Assembly: GCF_000720185.1 (NCBI RefSeq)
Contig: NZ_JOIY01000010.1
Coordinates: forward strand, 1-64,000
Origin: Streptomyces sp. NRRL S-340
Lineage (GTDB): Bacteria > Actinomycetota > Actinomycetes > Streptomycetales > Streptomycetaceae
DNA: 64,000 bases
Direction: 5' to 3'
In this document: piece after piece, positions 46,957 through 56,287 of the stretch
How the letters are laid out: every line of letters starts with the position of its first letter
Numbering within the stretch: the stretch's first letter is position 1
Program-made: the position numbers and the translations under genes
Notes under the pieces: model-generated
Told to the model about the DNA's origin: nothing
Databases searched by the model: none
The model's input: the letters and a program-made list of their open reading frames with translations, nothing else

Positions 46957-47727
46957 ATGTCCCGAACCGTTCCCGTCCGTGCCGCCGCCGTCACCGGCGT
47001 GGTCGCGGCCCTGCTCGCCACGGCGACCGCCTGCGGCGGATCGGCCGGGGACGACAAGGACCCCGACCACCGCTCCTTCGCCCTGCACGGCCGCACCCTG
47101 ACCGTGGACTCCGACGACTCGGCGCTGGAGATCGTCGCCGCCGACGACGTCAAGGCGCGGACCGTCCGGGTCACCCGGTGGTTCAAGGGCCACGTGCTGG
47201 TGGGCGACGACCCGCGGGTGACCTGGTCCATGAGGGACGACCGGCTGGTGCTGCGCCTGAAGTGCTCCGGGATCGTCGCCGACTGCGACGCAAGGCACCG
47301 GATCGAGGTACCGCGCGGCGTCACCGTGAAGGTGCGGGAGAAGGACGGCAGCGTGCGGGCGCACGGCTTCAGGGATCCGCTGGACATCCGCACCTCGGAC
47401 GGGTCCGTGCGCGTCACCGGCAGCACCGGACCGCTGGAACTGCGCACCCACGACGGCTCCGTGCGGGCGGAGGTCTCCTCGCGCCGGGTGCGGGCCACCA
47501 CCGTCGACGGCTCGGTCCACCTCGACCTGGGCGCCGTGCCCGACCTGGTCGACGCGCACACCTCCGACGCCTCCGTCACCGTGGCACTGCCCCGGGCCCC
47601 GTACCGGGTGACGACGAAGACCCACGACGGCTCCACCCATGTGTCGGTGCCCCGCGACGGCTCCAGCGCCCACGTCGTGTCCGCGCGGACCGCCGACGGA
47701 AGCATCACGGTGCGTACGGCGAACTGA
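46957..47727 (+). CDS. DUF4097 lipoprotein with repeated DGSV strands
   Basis: A 256-aa exported protein. The signal segment ends in a lipobox-like TATAC (residue ~27), so it may be lipid-anchored. The rest is a beta-helix or beta-solenoid of DUF4097 type: the motif [ST]xDGSV recurs about seven times (KDGSVRAHG, TSDGSVRVTG, THDGSVRAEV, TVDGSVHLDL, TSDASVTVAL, THDGSTHVSV, TADGSITVRT). Function is unknown; such proteins are surface or stress-related. ATG at 46957 with GGGGGAG. Confidence 0.85.
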   Translation: MSRTVPVRAAAVTGVVAALLATATACGGSAGDDKDPDHRSFALHGRTLTVDSDDSALEIVAADDVKARTVRVTRWFKGHVLVGDDPRVTWSMRDDRLVLRLKCSGIVADCDARHRIEVPRGVTVKVREKDGSVRAHGFRDPLDIRTSDGSVRVTGSTGPLELRTHDGSVRAEVSSRRVRATTVDGSVHLDLGAVPDLVDAHTSDASVTVALPRAPYRVTTKTHDGSTHVSVPRDGSSAHVVSARTADGSITVRTAN

Positions 47728-47812
47728 TCGGCCCGTGTGTTCGTCCTGCACAGGTGGGAGAATGATTTCCACGCTGATTCCACGCGGGGCGGACGACGGC
47801 ACGGGGAGAGGG

Positions 47813-49510
47813 ATGACGGCCACACCGGCGGCAGGGGCGACACCACCCACTCCGGCTGCTCCTGTCACGCGGACAGGACCGGCCTCTCCACCGGCACCGG
47901 CCACCCCGACCGCACCGGCCACGGTCACGGCAGCGGCCACCCCGGCCGCAGCGACCACGGTCACGGTCACGAAGGCATCGGCCGTCCCGGGCGCACCGGC
48001 CCCGGACACGACGGCATCCGCCGCACCGGCCACTGCGCGGCGACCGGCCGCCGCCCCGCCAGGACCGGCCACCGCGCGGAAACCAGCCACCCCGGCAGGA
48101 CCAGCCACCCCGGCAGGACCGGCCACCCCGCCCGCGTCCCGCCCATCCAGCCGGCCGCGCGCGGCCTCCCGGCGGTCCCGCTCCGGGGCCCGGCCCGCCG
48201 GCGACGTCCTCGCCCTCGTGGCGCTGCCCCTGTTCGCCGTGTTGGCGCTGCCCGGCGCCTTCGCCGGCGGCGGCACCCGGCGCTGGTTCGGCGGCCGGGC
48301 CGAGAGCCAGCGGGCCGAGGCGCAGGCGGCCAAGGACGCGGCGGCGTCCGCCTTCTACGAACTGGACACCGCCCAGCGCGACCTGCGGATCTCGATGGAG
48401 ACCATCACGGCCGTCGACGCCTCGCCGGCCGCCCGCCGCGCGGTCGCCGACTTCGAGGCGCTGGGCCTGCGGATCGACGAGGCCAGCCGGCGCTACATCC
48501 AGGCCGTCGACGCGACCGATCTGGACCGCGACGACCTGGAGGCCTCCGCCGCCGCCCGGGCCCGCGCCGACCTGACCGCCGCGAAGGACGAACTGCTGAA
48601 CGTCAAGCGCGAGCTGGACCGTTTCAGCAGTGGGCTCGGGCCGCTGCTCGGCAAGGCCGAGACCCAGCTGGCCCGGCTCGCGCCCGCCGTCGAGCGCGCC
48701 CGGCAGGCACTGCTGGCCGCCAGCGACGCGCTGGACGCGGCCCGGGGCGCCGGGCTCAGGGCGGACGACCTCGCGGCCCGGCTGGCCGCGCTCGCCCCCG
48801 AGCTGACGAAGCTGAACCAGGGTGCGGGGCAGCACGGCGTGCAGGCGACGCTGGAGCGGGCCGAGCGGGTGTCGCGGGAGGCGGAGGCGATCCGGGCCGA
48901 GGCCGGGCGGCTGCCGGAGAAGGCCGCCGAGATCGACCACCGGCTGGTGTCCCTGCGCACCCGGGCGCAGGCGCTGACCACCCGCAGCGGTCAGGTGGAG
49001 CCGGTCCTCAGCGAGCTGCGGCGGCGGTTCACGGCCGCCTGCTGGCAGGACCTCCAGCACGTCCCCGAGCAGGCCGCGCAGAACGTGCGGCAGGCCGAGG
49101 CGAGACTGAAGGAGGCGCAGGCCGCCCGGGACGCGCAGCGCTGGCCGGACGCGACCGCGCTGCTGTCGACGGTGCGCGCGCTGCTGAACACCACCGACGA
49201 GGCGGTCTCGGCGGCCGGGGACCGGCTGACGCGGCTCAACGCCGTGCAGAAGGACCCGCAGGGAGAGATCGAGAAGACCCGGTTCGCGATCCGGGACGCG
49301 CAGCGGCTCGCGATGACGGGCCGTACGACGCCGGATCCGCGGCACGCACGTCCGCTGGACGACGCGGTGGCCCGGCTGGAACGGGCGGTCACGGGCCTGG
49401 AGGGCCGCCATCCGGACTACTGGCACTTCCTGACGGAGACCGACGCGGTCCGGCGGACGGCGGCCCGGGTGGTGTCGCAGATCCGCGAGGAGCGGGGAGC
49501 CGGTCACTGA
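47813..49510 (+). CDS. Coiled-coil membrane protein, unknown function
   Basis: A 565-aa protein. The first ~125 residues are a Thr/Pro/Ala repeat region; one transmembrane helix (LALVALPLFAVLALPGAFAGG) follows; the remaining ~400 residues are helical and charged (AEAQAAKDAAASAFYELDTA, DELLNVKRELDRFSSGLG, LRRRFTAACWQDLQHVP) and probably coiled coil. Similar Streptomyces proteins are annotated as TPM- or DnaJ-like but I see no catalytic residues. The start is uncertain: ATG 47813 lies after GGGGAGAGGG; ATG 47762 is an in-frame alternative. Confidence 0.72.
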   Translation: MTATPAAGATPPTPAAPVTRTGPASPPAPATPTAPATVTAAATPAAATTVTVTKASAVPGAPAPDTTASAAPATARRPAAAPPGPATARKPATPAGPATPAGPATPPASRPSSRPRAASRRSRSGARPAGDVLALVALPLFAVLALPGAFAGGGTRRWFGGRAESQRAEAQAAKDAAASAFYELDTAQRDLRISMETITAVDASPAARRAVADFEALGLRIDEASRRYIQAVDATDLDRDDLEASAAARARADLTAAKDELLNVKRELDRFSSGLGPLLGKAETQLARLAPAVERARQALLAASDALDAARGAGLRADDLAARLAALAPELTKLNQGAGQHGVQATLERAERVSREAEAIRAEAGRLPEKAAEIDHRLVSLRTRAQALTTRSGQVEPVLSELRRRFTAACWQDLQHVPEQAAQNVRQAEARLKEAQAARDAQRWPDATALLSTVRALLNTTDEAVSAAGDRLTRLNAVQKDPQGEIEKTRFAIRDAQRLAMTGRTTPDPRHARPLDDAVARLERAVTGLEGRHPDYWHFLTETDAVRRTAARVVSQIREERGAGH

Positions 49511-49548
49511 GGCCGGGGCCCGCGGCGGCCCGGCTCCCGCTCCGTCGA

Positions 49549-49599
49549 GAGCCGCGGACAGAAGTGGTGCCCGCCGGGGCCCGCTTCTGTCCGGGGCTC
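49549..49599. terminator. Bidirectional terminator between convergent genes
   Basis: GAGCC(G)CGGACAGAAG(T)GG pairs with CC(G)CTTCTGTCCG(G)GGCTC across a short loop. Confidence 0.8.
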
Positions 49600-49628
49600 T
49601 AAGACACCGGTGGTGGCACCGGTGGCGG

Positions 49629-50828
49629 TCACGTGCGGTAGGCGTAGTAGTACGCGTTCGGGTACGACGCGATGAGGCTCGCCACCGACCTGTTGTAGGT
49701 GTTGGTGGAGTGGTACGACACGTACGGCACGCCCTGCGGGCTGCGGTAGGTGACGATCATGGAGTGGTCCTTGGACCCGTCCCGGTTGAAGTCCACCTGC
49801 AGCACGTCACCGACGTCCATCTGGTAGACGTACGGCAGGCTGGTGACCCGCTTGGAGGACAGGGCGAACCAGGAGAACTCGTTGACCCCGATGAACGAGT
49901 CCGACTGGATCTCGTTGTTGCCGAACCACTTGTGGAAGTCGGTCGTGTAGCCGGGGACGTGCTTCCAGCCGCCGGCCTTCAGGGACTGGCTGACGAAGTT
50001 GGTGCAGTCGCCGCCGGCCCCCTGCCCGTTGAAGTTCGGGTAGTCCGGGTTGTAGTTGCTCCAGTACTTCTTCGCGTACGCCGCCATGGCCTGGTAGTCG
50101 TACGTGCCCGAAGTGAGGTTCTTCTTGTTGGCCGGGGCGCTCTTCGCCGTCGACGAGCGCGGCGCGTCCGGCGGGTTGCCGTCGTCGGCGGCCGTGGCGG
50201 GCTTCGCGGCCGGCGGGGCGGCGGGCTGGTTCACGGCCACGCCGTCGTCGGTGTCGCGGATGCCGGTGAGCTGCCAGTCGCCGTGCTTGTCGGCGTGGAA
50301 CGACAGTTCGTGGTGCGCCTGGAAGCCGGTGTTCTTCGGCTCGTTGCCGCGGACCTTCTCGTAGGTCAGGGTCGTGCTCTCGGTCACCGCGACCTTGGCG
50401 TCGTGGCCCTTGACCTGGGTGGCGTCCAGCGTGACGGTGGTGTTGCCCGCGCTGTACTTCTCGCCGAGCTTCTCCAGACGGTCCTTGCGGCCGCGCAGTT
50501 CGGACAGCGCGGAGTCCTCGTGGTGGGACTGCGTGCCGGACATGCGGACCTTGCCGGAGAAGCGCGAGGACAGCCGCTCGTGGTGCCCCTTCTTCCCGTG
50601 CTCGCCGCCGGTGTCGCCGTCGACCAGGGCCTGGGTGCGGTCGGTGAAGACCGCGTCCGCGAGCTTCTGGAAGGTGGCCTTGGTGGCCGCGTCCACCGTC
50701 GGGTCGTCGGTGACCGCCGCGCCCGCGCTCCAGTTGGGCACCAGGGCCACGCCCGCGACCACCGAGGCGGCAGCGGCGGTGACTATGGTGGCGCGACGCC
50801 GCTTACGGCTCAGTTTTCTGGATTTCAA
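49629..50828 (-). CDS. Secreted amidase (Amidase_6 family)
   Basis: A 399-aa exported enzyme. The N-terminus is RRATIVTAAAASVVAGVALVP. Residues ~45-200 are a soluble region with Lys/Glu-rich segments; the C-terminal ~160 residues are the amidase_6 domain, with YDYQAMAAYAKKYWSNYN, the catalytic Cys in GGDCTNFVSQSL, His in DHSMIVTYRSPQG and HSTNTYNRSV. This family cleaves cell-wall peptide or similar amide bonds. ATG at 50828. Convergent with the coiled-coil gene across a terminator. Confidence 0.85.
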   Translation of the reverse strand: MKSRKLSRKRRRATIVTAAAASVVAGVALVPNWSAGAAVTDDPTVDAATKATFQKLADAVFTDRTQALVDGDTGGEHGKKGHHERLSSRFSGKVRMSGTQSHHEDSALSELRGRKDRLEKLGEKYSAGNTTVTLDATQVKGHDAKVAVTESTTLTYEKVRGNEPKNTGFQAHHELSFHADKHGDWQLTGIRDTDDGVAVNQPAAPPAAKPATAADDGNPPDAPRSSTAKSAPANKKNLTSGTYDYQAMAAYAKKYWSNYNPDYPNFNGQGAGGDCTNFVSQSLKAGGWKHVPGYTTDFHKWFGNNEIQSDSFIGVNEFSWFALSSKRVTSLPYVYQMDVGDVLQVDFNRDGSKDHSMIVTYRSPQGVPYVSYHSTNTYNRSVASLIASYPNAYYYAYRT

Positions 50829-50937
50829 TGATGTTCCCCTCTACGCCGGTACACCTACCGGGCGGTCGCATCTTCGCATGACGTGAGCGCCGGTTGTGAA
50901 GAGGGTGTGCGCAAGTGCAACCAAGGGGTTACCGGGC

Positions 50938-52233
50938 TCACTTGACCACCGAGGACCAGTCGGGCGACTGCGCCGGATCCAGTCCGCGCAGGGCCTGCAG
51001 CGTCTCGGGCTTCTGCACGTCCATCCAGTCCGCCAGCTCCCTGAACGACACGCACTTGACGCCCTCTTTGGTGCAGACGTTCTTGATGACCTGGTCGATG
51101 GACTTCATGTAGATGCCGCCGTTCCAGTCCTCGAAGTGGTTGCCGATGAACAGCGGTGCCCGGCTGCCGTAGTAGGCGCGGTTGAAGCCCGCCATGTAGG
51201 AGTCGACGGTCTGCTTCTCCCACTGCGAGTACTTGGCGGGGTCGCCCTTGGTCTCGCCCGCGGACTGGTTGTAGAGGAAGTTGAAGTCCATGGACAGGCC
51301 CTGGTACTTGCCGGACTCGTAGGGCAGCATCTGGAGCGGGAAGTCCCAGATGCCGTTCTTCTTCGCGGGCCAGATCTGGAAGTCACCGGGCGAGGAGGCG
51401 TCGTAGCGCCAGCCGTAGTCCTTCATCGCCTTCAGGAGGTTGGGCTGGCCCTCCAGGCAGGGCGCACGGCCGCCGGTGACCTCCTTGCGGAAGTCGAAGG
51501 GCAGCGGCGCGACGTCCTTGAACCCGGTGTTGGTCTTCCACTTCTCCACGAAGTCGTAGAACTGGTCGATCTCGCTCTTCCACTCCTCGACGCTCCAGTC
51601 GCCGCCGCCCTTCTTGCCGCAGAAGTGGCCGTTGAAGTGGGTGCCGATCTCGTTGCCCTGCTCGTAGGCGAGGCGCAGTTGTCCCAGGGTGTCGCGGATG
51701 TGCTCGTCGGTGGCGTAGTCGATGGCGGCGTCACCGGGGTTGTGCATCGGCGGGTGGTAGAGGCTCTTCTTGCTCTTGGGCAGCAGGTAGATGCCCGTGA
51801 GGAAGAAGGTCATGTGGGCGTTGTACTCCTTGGCCAGCTCCCGGTAGTGGGAGAACAGGTGGTCGCTGCCCTCCAGCGCGCCGTCCCAGGAGAACACCAC
51901 GAACTGCGGCGGCTTCTCGCCCGGTTTGAGCGGTACGGGCTTCAACTCGCCCTTCTGCGGCCCGGTGTAGGAGGTGGAGCCGTCGCCGAGGACCTTGACC
52001 TTGCCGTCCCACTCGGGCTCCTTGCTCGCCGTGGGCGAGGGCGCGGGGCTCTCGCGGGCGGTGCCCTTCACCCCGTCCGAGGCGGTCGGCGTGGTGGAGT
52101 CGGGGCGGGTCAGGGCGAGGAAGCCGGCCACCACGGAGGCGACGACCAGGAAGGCGGCCAGGGTGATGAAGTGCGGTCGGGAGGGGCGGCGGCGCGCGGG
52201 GGCCTTGCGACGGCGGCCGGGGGGCGGCTTCAT
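50938..52233 (-). CDS. Polysaccharide deacetylase-like secreted protein
   Basis: A 431-aa protein with a single N-terminal transmembrane anchor (FITLAAFLVVASVVAGFLALT). The NodB-like domain starts at FVVFSWDGALEGSDHL; the usual TFDDG is changed to SWDG, so one metal ligand may differ. The HxxxxH pair is in GTHFNGHFCG. Later YDASSPGDFQIWPAK and PLFIGNHFEDWNGG are present. It could deacetylate wall polymers, or have lost catalysis. ATG at 52233 with a weak ribosome binding site; about 95 bases from the PBP gene stop. Confidence 0.75.
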   Translation of the reverse strand: MKPPPGRRRKAPARRRPSRPHFITLAAFLVVASVVAGFLALTRPDSTTPTASDGVKGTARESPAPSPTASKEPEWDGKVKVLGDGSTSYTGPQKGELKPVPLKPGEKPPQFVVFSWDGALEGSDHLFSHYRELAKEYNAHMTFFLTGIYLLPKSKKSLYHPPMHNPGDAAIDYATDEHIRDTLGQLRLAYEQGNEIGTHFNGHFCGKKGGGDWSVEEWKSEIDQFYDFVEKWKTNTGFKDVAPLPFDFRKEVTGGRAPCLEGQPNLLKAMKDYGWRYDASSPGDFQIWPAKKNGIWDFPLQMLPYESGKYQGLSMDFNFLYNQSAGETKGDPAKYSQWEKQTVDSYMAGFNRAYYGSRAPLFIGNHFEDWNGGIYMKSIDQVIKNVCTKEGVKCVSFRELADWMDVQKPETLQALRGLDPAQSPDWSSVVK

Positions 52234-52328
52234 GGGCGGCTCGAATCTGCGTGGGGAGGGCTGCGGGAGGCTGCCGCAGGCTCCGCTGGGCGGGGGACGC
52301 CGGCAGCGGGGGCGGCTCACGAGACGGG

Positions 52329-54983
52329 TCAGCCGAGTGGCGTCATGGCACCCTCCCAGATGGAGTACGGGACGCTGCCGGTTCCGGCGGTGTCGATCCC
52401 CTTCAGCGGCAGCGGTTCCAGGCTCTTGGCCAGGTCCATGCGGTAGAGGACGACCGCCGTGGTCACCTTCCGGGCGCTGCCCACGTACCAGGCGGCGGTG
52501 TCGTCCTCGGTGGTGCCGGCCTTGCCGGTGACCCTGGCCGCTGCCGGGGCCGCCCCGGGGTGGGCGGTGCGGAAGGCGTCGGCGAGCGCGTCGGCGACCT
52601 GCTGGGCGACGCGGGTGCTGACCGCCTGCCCGCTCAGCGGGCGGTCCACCGGCACGGCGGAGCCGTTGCGGGTGATGCGGAGCACCGAGTACGGCTCGGT
52701 GTGCACGCCCGCGGCGTCGAAGGTGGCGTAGCCGCTGGCCATGCGGATGGCGCTGGGCCGCGCGTTGCCCGTGGACAGGGCGGGCACCTGCGGTCCCATG
52801 CTGGAGGACAGCAGCCCGGAGGCGACGGCGGTCTCCTTGACCTTGTCCAGGCCGGTGTCCATGCCGAGCTGCATGAACGGCGTGTTCACGGACTGCGCGA
52901 GCGCCTTGCGCAGGGTGACGGGTCCGAAGGACTTCTTGCCGTCGTTGTGGGCGGCGACCTTGCGGCCGCTGCGGTCCCAGTAGGGGCCCTCGGGCGTGTG
53001 GACGGGCACGGCGTCGTCCCCGTCGTAGACGGTGTCCGGGGAGATCTGCACGCGGGGGGCGTCGCGCTGTTTGACGACACCGTGCTCCAGGCCGGCCGCG
53101 TAGACGAACGGCTGGAAGGCCGAACCGGCCGGGACGGTGGCGGCGTTGGACTCGTTGTAGCCCTGCGTACGGTGGTCGGGGCCGCCGTAGACGGCGACGA
53201 TCCGGCCGTCGGCGGCCACCGATGCGGCGCCGTAGTGCGCGCTCTTCGCCGTCTTCGGGTCGCTCTCCCGGGCCTTCTTGCGGGCCTTGGTGACGACGTC
53301 TGTGAGGGCGGTCTCCCGCTTGCGGTCGAAGGTCGTGTAGATCTGGTAGCCGCCCAGGTCGAAGTCCTTGTCGGACAGGTGCGCGGTGTCCTTGGCGTAC
53401 TGCGACGCCAGTTCGACCAGATAGTCGCTCTGCTGGCCGGTGTCGGAGAGCGGGTTGCGCTTGAGCGGCTCGGGGAACGTCGTGTACTTGGCGCGCTCGT
53501 CCTTCGACAGCTTGCCGATCTTGACCATGCGGTCCAGGGTCCACTTCCAGCGCTTGACGGCGCGGGCGTGGTTCGCCGGGCCGAGCGTGGGGTCGTACAG
53601 ACCCGCGCCCTTGAGCAGGGAGGCGAGGAACGCGGCCTCGCTGGCGTTGAGTTCGCTGACGTCCTTGCCGTAATAGGCCTGGGCGGCGCGCTGGATGCCG
53701 TAGGTGCCGCGGCCGAACCAGCTGGTGTTCAGATAGCCCTCGAGGATCTTGTCCTTGCTCATCTTGTTGTCGAGCTTGAGGGAGATCATCGCCTCGGTGA
53801 ACTTGCGGCTGACGGTCTGGTTCTGCGTCAGGTAGACGTTCTTGACGTACTGCTGGGTGATGGTCGAGCCGCCCTCGGTGTCACCCTTGCCGACGGTCCG
53901 CCACAGGGCGCGGGTGATGCCCTTGAAGGAGATGCCCGGGTCGCTGTAGAAGCTCTCGTTCTCGGCGGCGAGCACCGCCCAGCGGACGTCCTCGGGTATG
54001 TCCTTCAGGGGCATCGCCTGGCGCTGCACCCAGCCGGTGCGGGCCATGGGGGTGCCGTCGGACCAGAAGTAGACGTTGTCCTGCTGGGTGGCGTACGAGT
54101 TCAGGTTCTCCGGTATGTCCGTGGCGGCGTAGGCGACGACGAGGAAGACGGTGGTCAGGCCGATGCCGGAGAAGGCGAGGCCGATCCACTGCCGCCAGGA
54201 GGGCATCCAGCGGCGCCAGCCGGTGCGTCCGCGGCGGGGGTAGACCGGTTTGAGCTTGCGGGCCCAGGGTGCGAGCACCGCGAGGAAGGGCGCCAGACGC
54301 CGGGCGACGGGGTCGGTGACGCGGGTGACGGCGTGCGGCAGGATGCGCGGCCGGCTCGGCTTGCGGCGACCGGCCCGCCGCCGGGGCGTGCGGGCGCTGT
54401 CCGAGGCGCGGGACGCTTCGGACGCAGGGGCGTCCTCGGACGCGGGGGACGCCTCGGAGGCGCGGGTCGGGTCCGGTGCGCTCGGGTCGGAGGCGCGGGT
54501 CGGGTCCGGCTTCGGCCGGAAGACGCGCAGTTGCATGGTCTCGTGCGGCTGCGACTGAGGCCCGTCCGGTTCCCGCGGACCCCTGCCGTCCGGTCCCCGC
54601 GTGCCCCGGCCGTCCGGTCCCCGTGTGCCCCGCTCGTCCGTCTCCCGCCGGCGCGGCTCGCCGGATTCCCGCTCGCCGCGCTCCTGCGGCCGCCGCGGGC
54701 TTCCGGGCGTACGCGCGCGCAGGGCGTCGACCTTCAGCTGCATCGTCTCGTCCGGGCGCGGTGCGGCACCGGAGTCCTGCCGTGCCGCGCGCTCCTCGCG
54801 GCGCAGCGCGTCGACGTTCAACTGGACGGTCTCGTCCGCGCGTTCCCGCTTCCCGGGTTCGCCCCCGCCCGTGTCCTGCCCGCCCGTGTCCTGCCCGTCC
54901 GGGGCGCTGCCCGGCCCGGCGCGGCGCGCCCGGGGTGGGCGGCCTTCCTCCGGAAGGCCCTCCCCCTGCCCTGCCTCGCTCAC
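52329..54983 (-). CDS. Class A penicillin-binding protein with altered SxxK
   Basis: An 884-aa bifunctional wall synthase. The cytoplasmic N-terminus (~275 residues) is Arg/Pro/Gly-rich and holds three copies of the motif ET(M/V)QL(N/K/R)V at T52, T80 and T149. One transmembrane helix (~285-305) precedes the GT51 domain (E341 in AAENESFYSDPGI, GGSTITQQYVKN, GYLNTSWFGRGTYGIQRAAQAYYG). The transpeptidase domain has S621 in AGSAFQPF, so the usual lysine of SxxK is Gln (Q624); S698-x-N700 and K821-A-G-T-T remain. The GTG at 54983 has GGAGGGAG. Glycosyltransfer should work; transpeptidation may be lost. Confidence 0.87.
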   Translation of the reverse strand: MSEAGQGEGLPEEGRPPRARRAGPGSAPDGQDTGGQDTGGGEPGKRERADETVQLNVDALRREERAARQDSGAAPRPDETMQLKVDALRARTPGSPRRPQERGERESGEPRRRETDERGTRGPDGRGTRGPDGRGPREPDGPQSQPHETMQLRVFRPKPDPTRASDPSAPDPTRASEASPASEDAPASEASRASDSARTPRRRAGRRKPSRPRILPHAVTRVTDPVARRLAPFLAVLAPWARKLKPVYPRRGRTGWRRWMPSWRQWIGLAFSGIGLTTVFLVVAYAATDIPENLNSYATQQDNVYFWSDGTPMARTGWVQRQAMPLKDIPEDVRWAVLAAENESFYSDPGISFKGITRALWRTVGKGDTEGGSTITQQYVKNVYLTQNQTVSRKFTEAMISLKLDNKMSKDKILEGYLNTSWFGRGTYGIQRAAQAYYGKDVSELNASEAAFLASLLKGAGLYDPTLGPANHARAVKRWKWTLDRMVKIGKLSKDERAKYTTFPEPLKRNPLSDTGQQSDYLVELASQYAKDTAHLSDKDFDLGGYQIYTTFDRKRETALTDVVTKARKKARESDPKTAKSAHYGAASVAADGRIVAVYGGPDHRTQGYNESNAATVPAGSAFQPFVYAAGLEHGVVKQRDAPRVQISPDTVYDGDDAVPVHTPEGPYWDRSGRKVAAHNDGKKSFGPVTLRKALAQSVNTPFMQLGMDTGLDKVKETAVASGLLSSSMGPQVPALSTGNARPSAIRMASGYATFDAAGVHTEPYSVLRITRNGSAVPVDRPLSGQAVSTRVAQQVADALADAFRTAHPGAAPAAARVTGKAGTTEDDTAAWYVGSARKVTTAVVLYRMDLAKSLEPLPLKGIDTAGTGSVPYSIWEGAMTPLG

Positions 54984-55214
54984 GACTGCGTCTCCCTCCG
55001 CACCCCGTGTTGCTCGCGCGGGTCGACACAGCCGCCGCAACCGCGGCCGCCTGCCCCCTCACTCCCAGCCGCTTCGCGGCCCTCACGGCGAGACAAAATT
55101 ATCAGCCGTCTTTTCAATTCCTCCGCATGAGAACGGGACAGAAGCGAACACACAAGAACCACCAAGCTTTGTGTCTCCGGTCACGCCCGTCGGGGCCTGT
55201 CCTAACCTGGACGC

Positions 55215-55430
55215 ATGCCTCGCTACGAGTACCGCTGCCGCAGTTGCGGCGACACCTTCGAACTGAACCGTCCCATGGCGCGGTCCGCCGACCCGGCGAC
55301 CTGCCCCGCCGGGCACGACGACACCGTCAAGCTGCTGTCCACGGTCGCGGTGGGCGGCTCCGCGAGCGCCCCGCGCGCCCAGGGACCGGGCGGCGGGGGC
55401 GGCTGCTGCGGCGGGGGCTGCTGCGGCTGA
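55215..55430 (+). CDS. FmdB-family zinc-ribbon protein
   Basis: A 71-aa protein. The zinc ribbon is YEYRCRSCGDTFELN with a second knuckle-like CPAGHDD; the tail is Gly/Cys-rich (GGGGGCCGGGCCG). FmdB-type ribbons are small putative regulators of formamidase/amidase genes; here no such gene is adjacent. ATG at 55215. Confidence 0.85.
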   Translation: MPRYEYRCRSCGDTFELNRPMARSADPATCPAGHDDTVKLLSTVAVGGSASAPRAQGPGGGGGCCGGGCCG

Positions 55431-55474
55431 CCGGCGCGGTCGGCCGGGCGGCGTCCGCACCCGCCCGGCCCGTG

Positions 55475-56287
55475 TCAGCGCGGTGCGGCGGCCGCCGCGA
55501 GGAACTCCCGTACGATCCGCTCCCCCGCCAGCACCCCGCGCTCGGGCAGCGCGCTGATTCCGGGGGCCGTCCAGCCCGTCTCCGCCAGTTCCCCGTGGCC
55601 CGGCCGCCAGCCGCGGTCCACGGCCAGCAGCAGGTCGGCGTCCAGCAGCGCGTCGCCCGCCCCGAGCACCAGATCGGCCCCGGTGCGGCGGGCGACCTCG
55701 CGGACGGCGGCGCCCTTGGTGAGCGGCTCGGGGACGGCGTAGAGCTTGCGGCCCTGGAGCGAGACCGTCCAGCCGCGCTGCCCGGCCCACGCCACCAGTT
55801 CCTTCACCCACTGCTCGGGCAGCAGGTCGCGCTCCACGACGAGATAGGCGAACAGGTCCTCGGCGGTGCGGTGCTTGCGCACCCACGCCGGGTCGGCGGT
55901 CCGCAGCAGGTGCTCGCGCACCTCGCCGAGCGGCGCGCACTCCTCGGCCAGCCGGCCGGTGACCTGCCGGTGCCAGTCCTGGTCCCAGACGCCGTCGGCC
56001 AGCAGGTGGCCGCCGTTGGCGCAGACCGCGTAGGCCGGGGCGGGGCCGGGGAGGCTGACGCGCAGGTACTGCTCGCGGGTGCGGGTCGTGGCCGGTACGA
56101 ACAGCGCCGTTTCCCCGAGGCCGCCGAGCAGCCCGGCCGCGGTCTCCGTCATGAACGACAGCGGTCTTCCCTCGTACACCTCCACGCACAGCAGCCGCGG
56201 CGCCCGCTCGTCCGGGACGGCCAGGGCCAGCGCCCCGGCGGAGTAGATGAGCGTGCGGTCGAGGTCGCTGGCCACCAGTACCGGCAT
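55475..56287 (-). CDS. HAD-family hydrolase of the Ter biosynthetic module
   Basis: A 270-aa haloacid-dehalogenase protein. Motif I is VLVASDLDRTLIYSAGAL; the late acidic motif is LVLGAGDALLDADLLLAV. Between are a cap with FMTETAAGLLGG and WVRKHRTAEDLFAYLVVE. It overlaps the 833-aa partner by one base (TGATG), so the two are coupled. In the Ter-associated nucleoside-like pathway described by Aravind and colleagues, HAD phosphatases act with the phosphoribosyltransferase and aldolase-like proteins encoded here. Confidence 0.85.
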   Translation of the reverse strand: MPVLVASDLDRTLIYSAGALALAVPDERAPRLLCVEVYEGRPLSFMTETAAGLLGGLGETALFVPATTRTREQYLRVSLPGPAPAYAVCANGGHLLADGVWDQDWHRQVTGRLAEECAPLGEVREHLLRTADPAWVRKHRTAEDLFAYLVVERDLLPEQWVKELVAWAGQRGWTVSLQGRKLYAVPEPLTKGAAVREVARRTGADLVLGAGDALLDADLLLAVDRGWRPGHGELAETGWTAPGISALPERGVLAGERIVREFLAAAAAPR

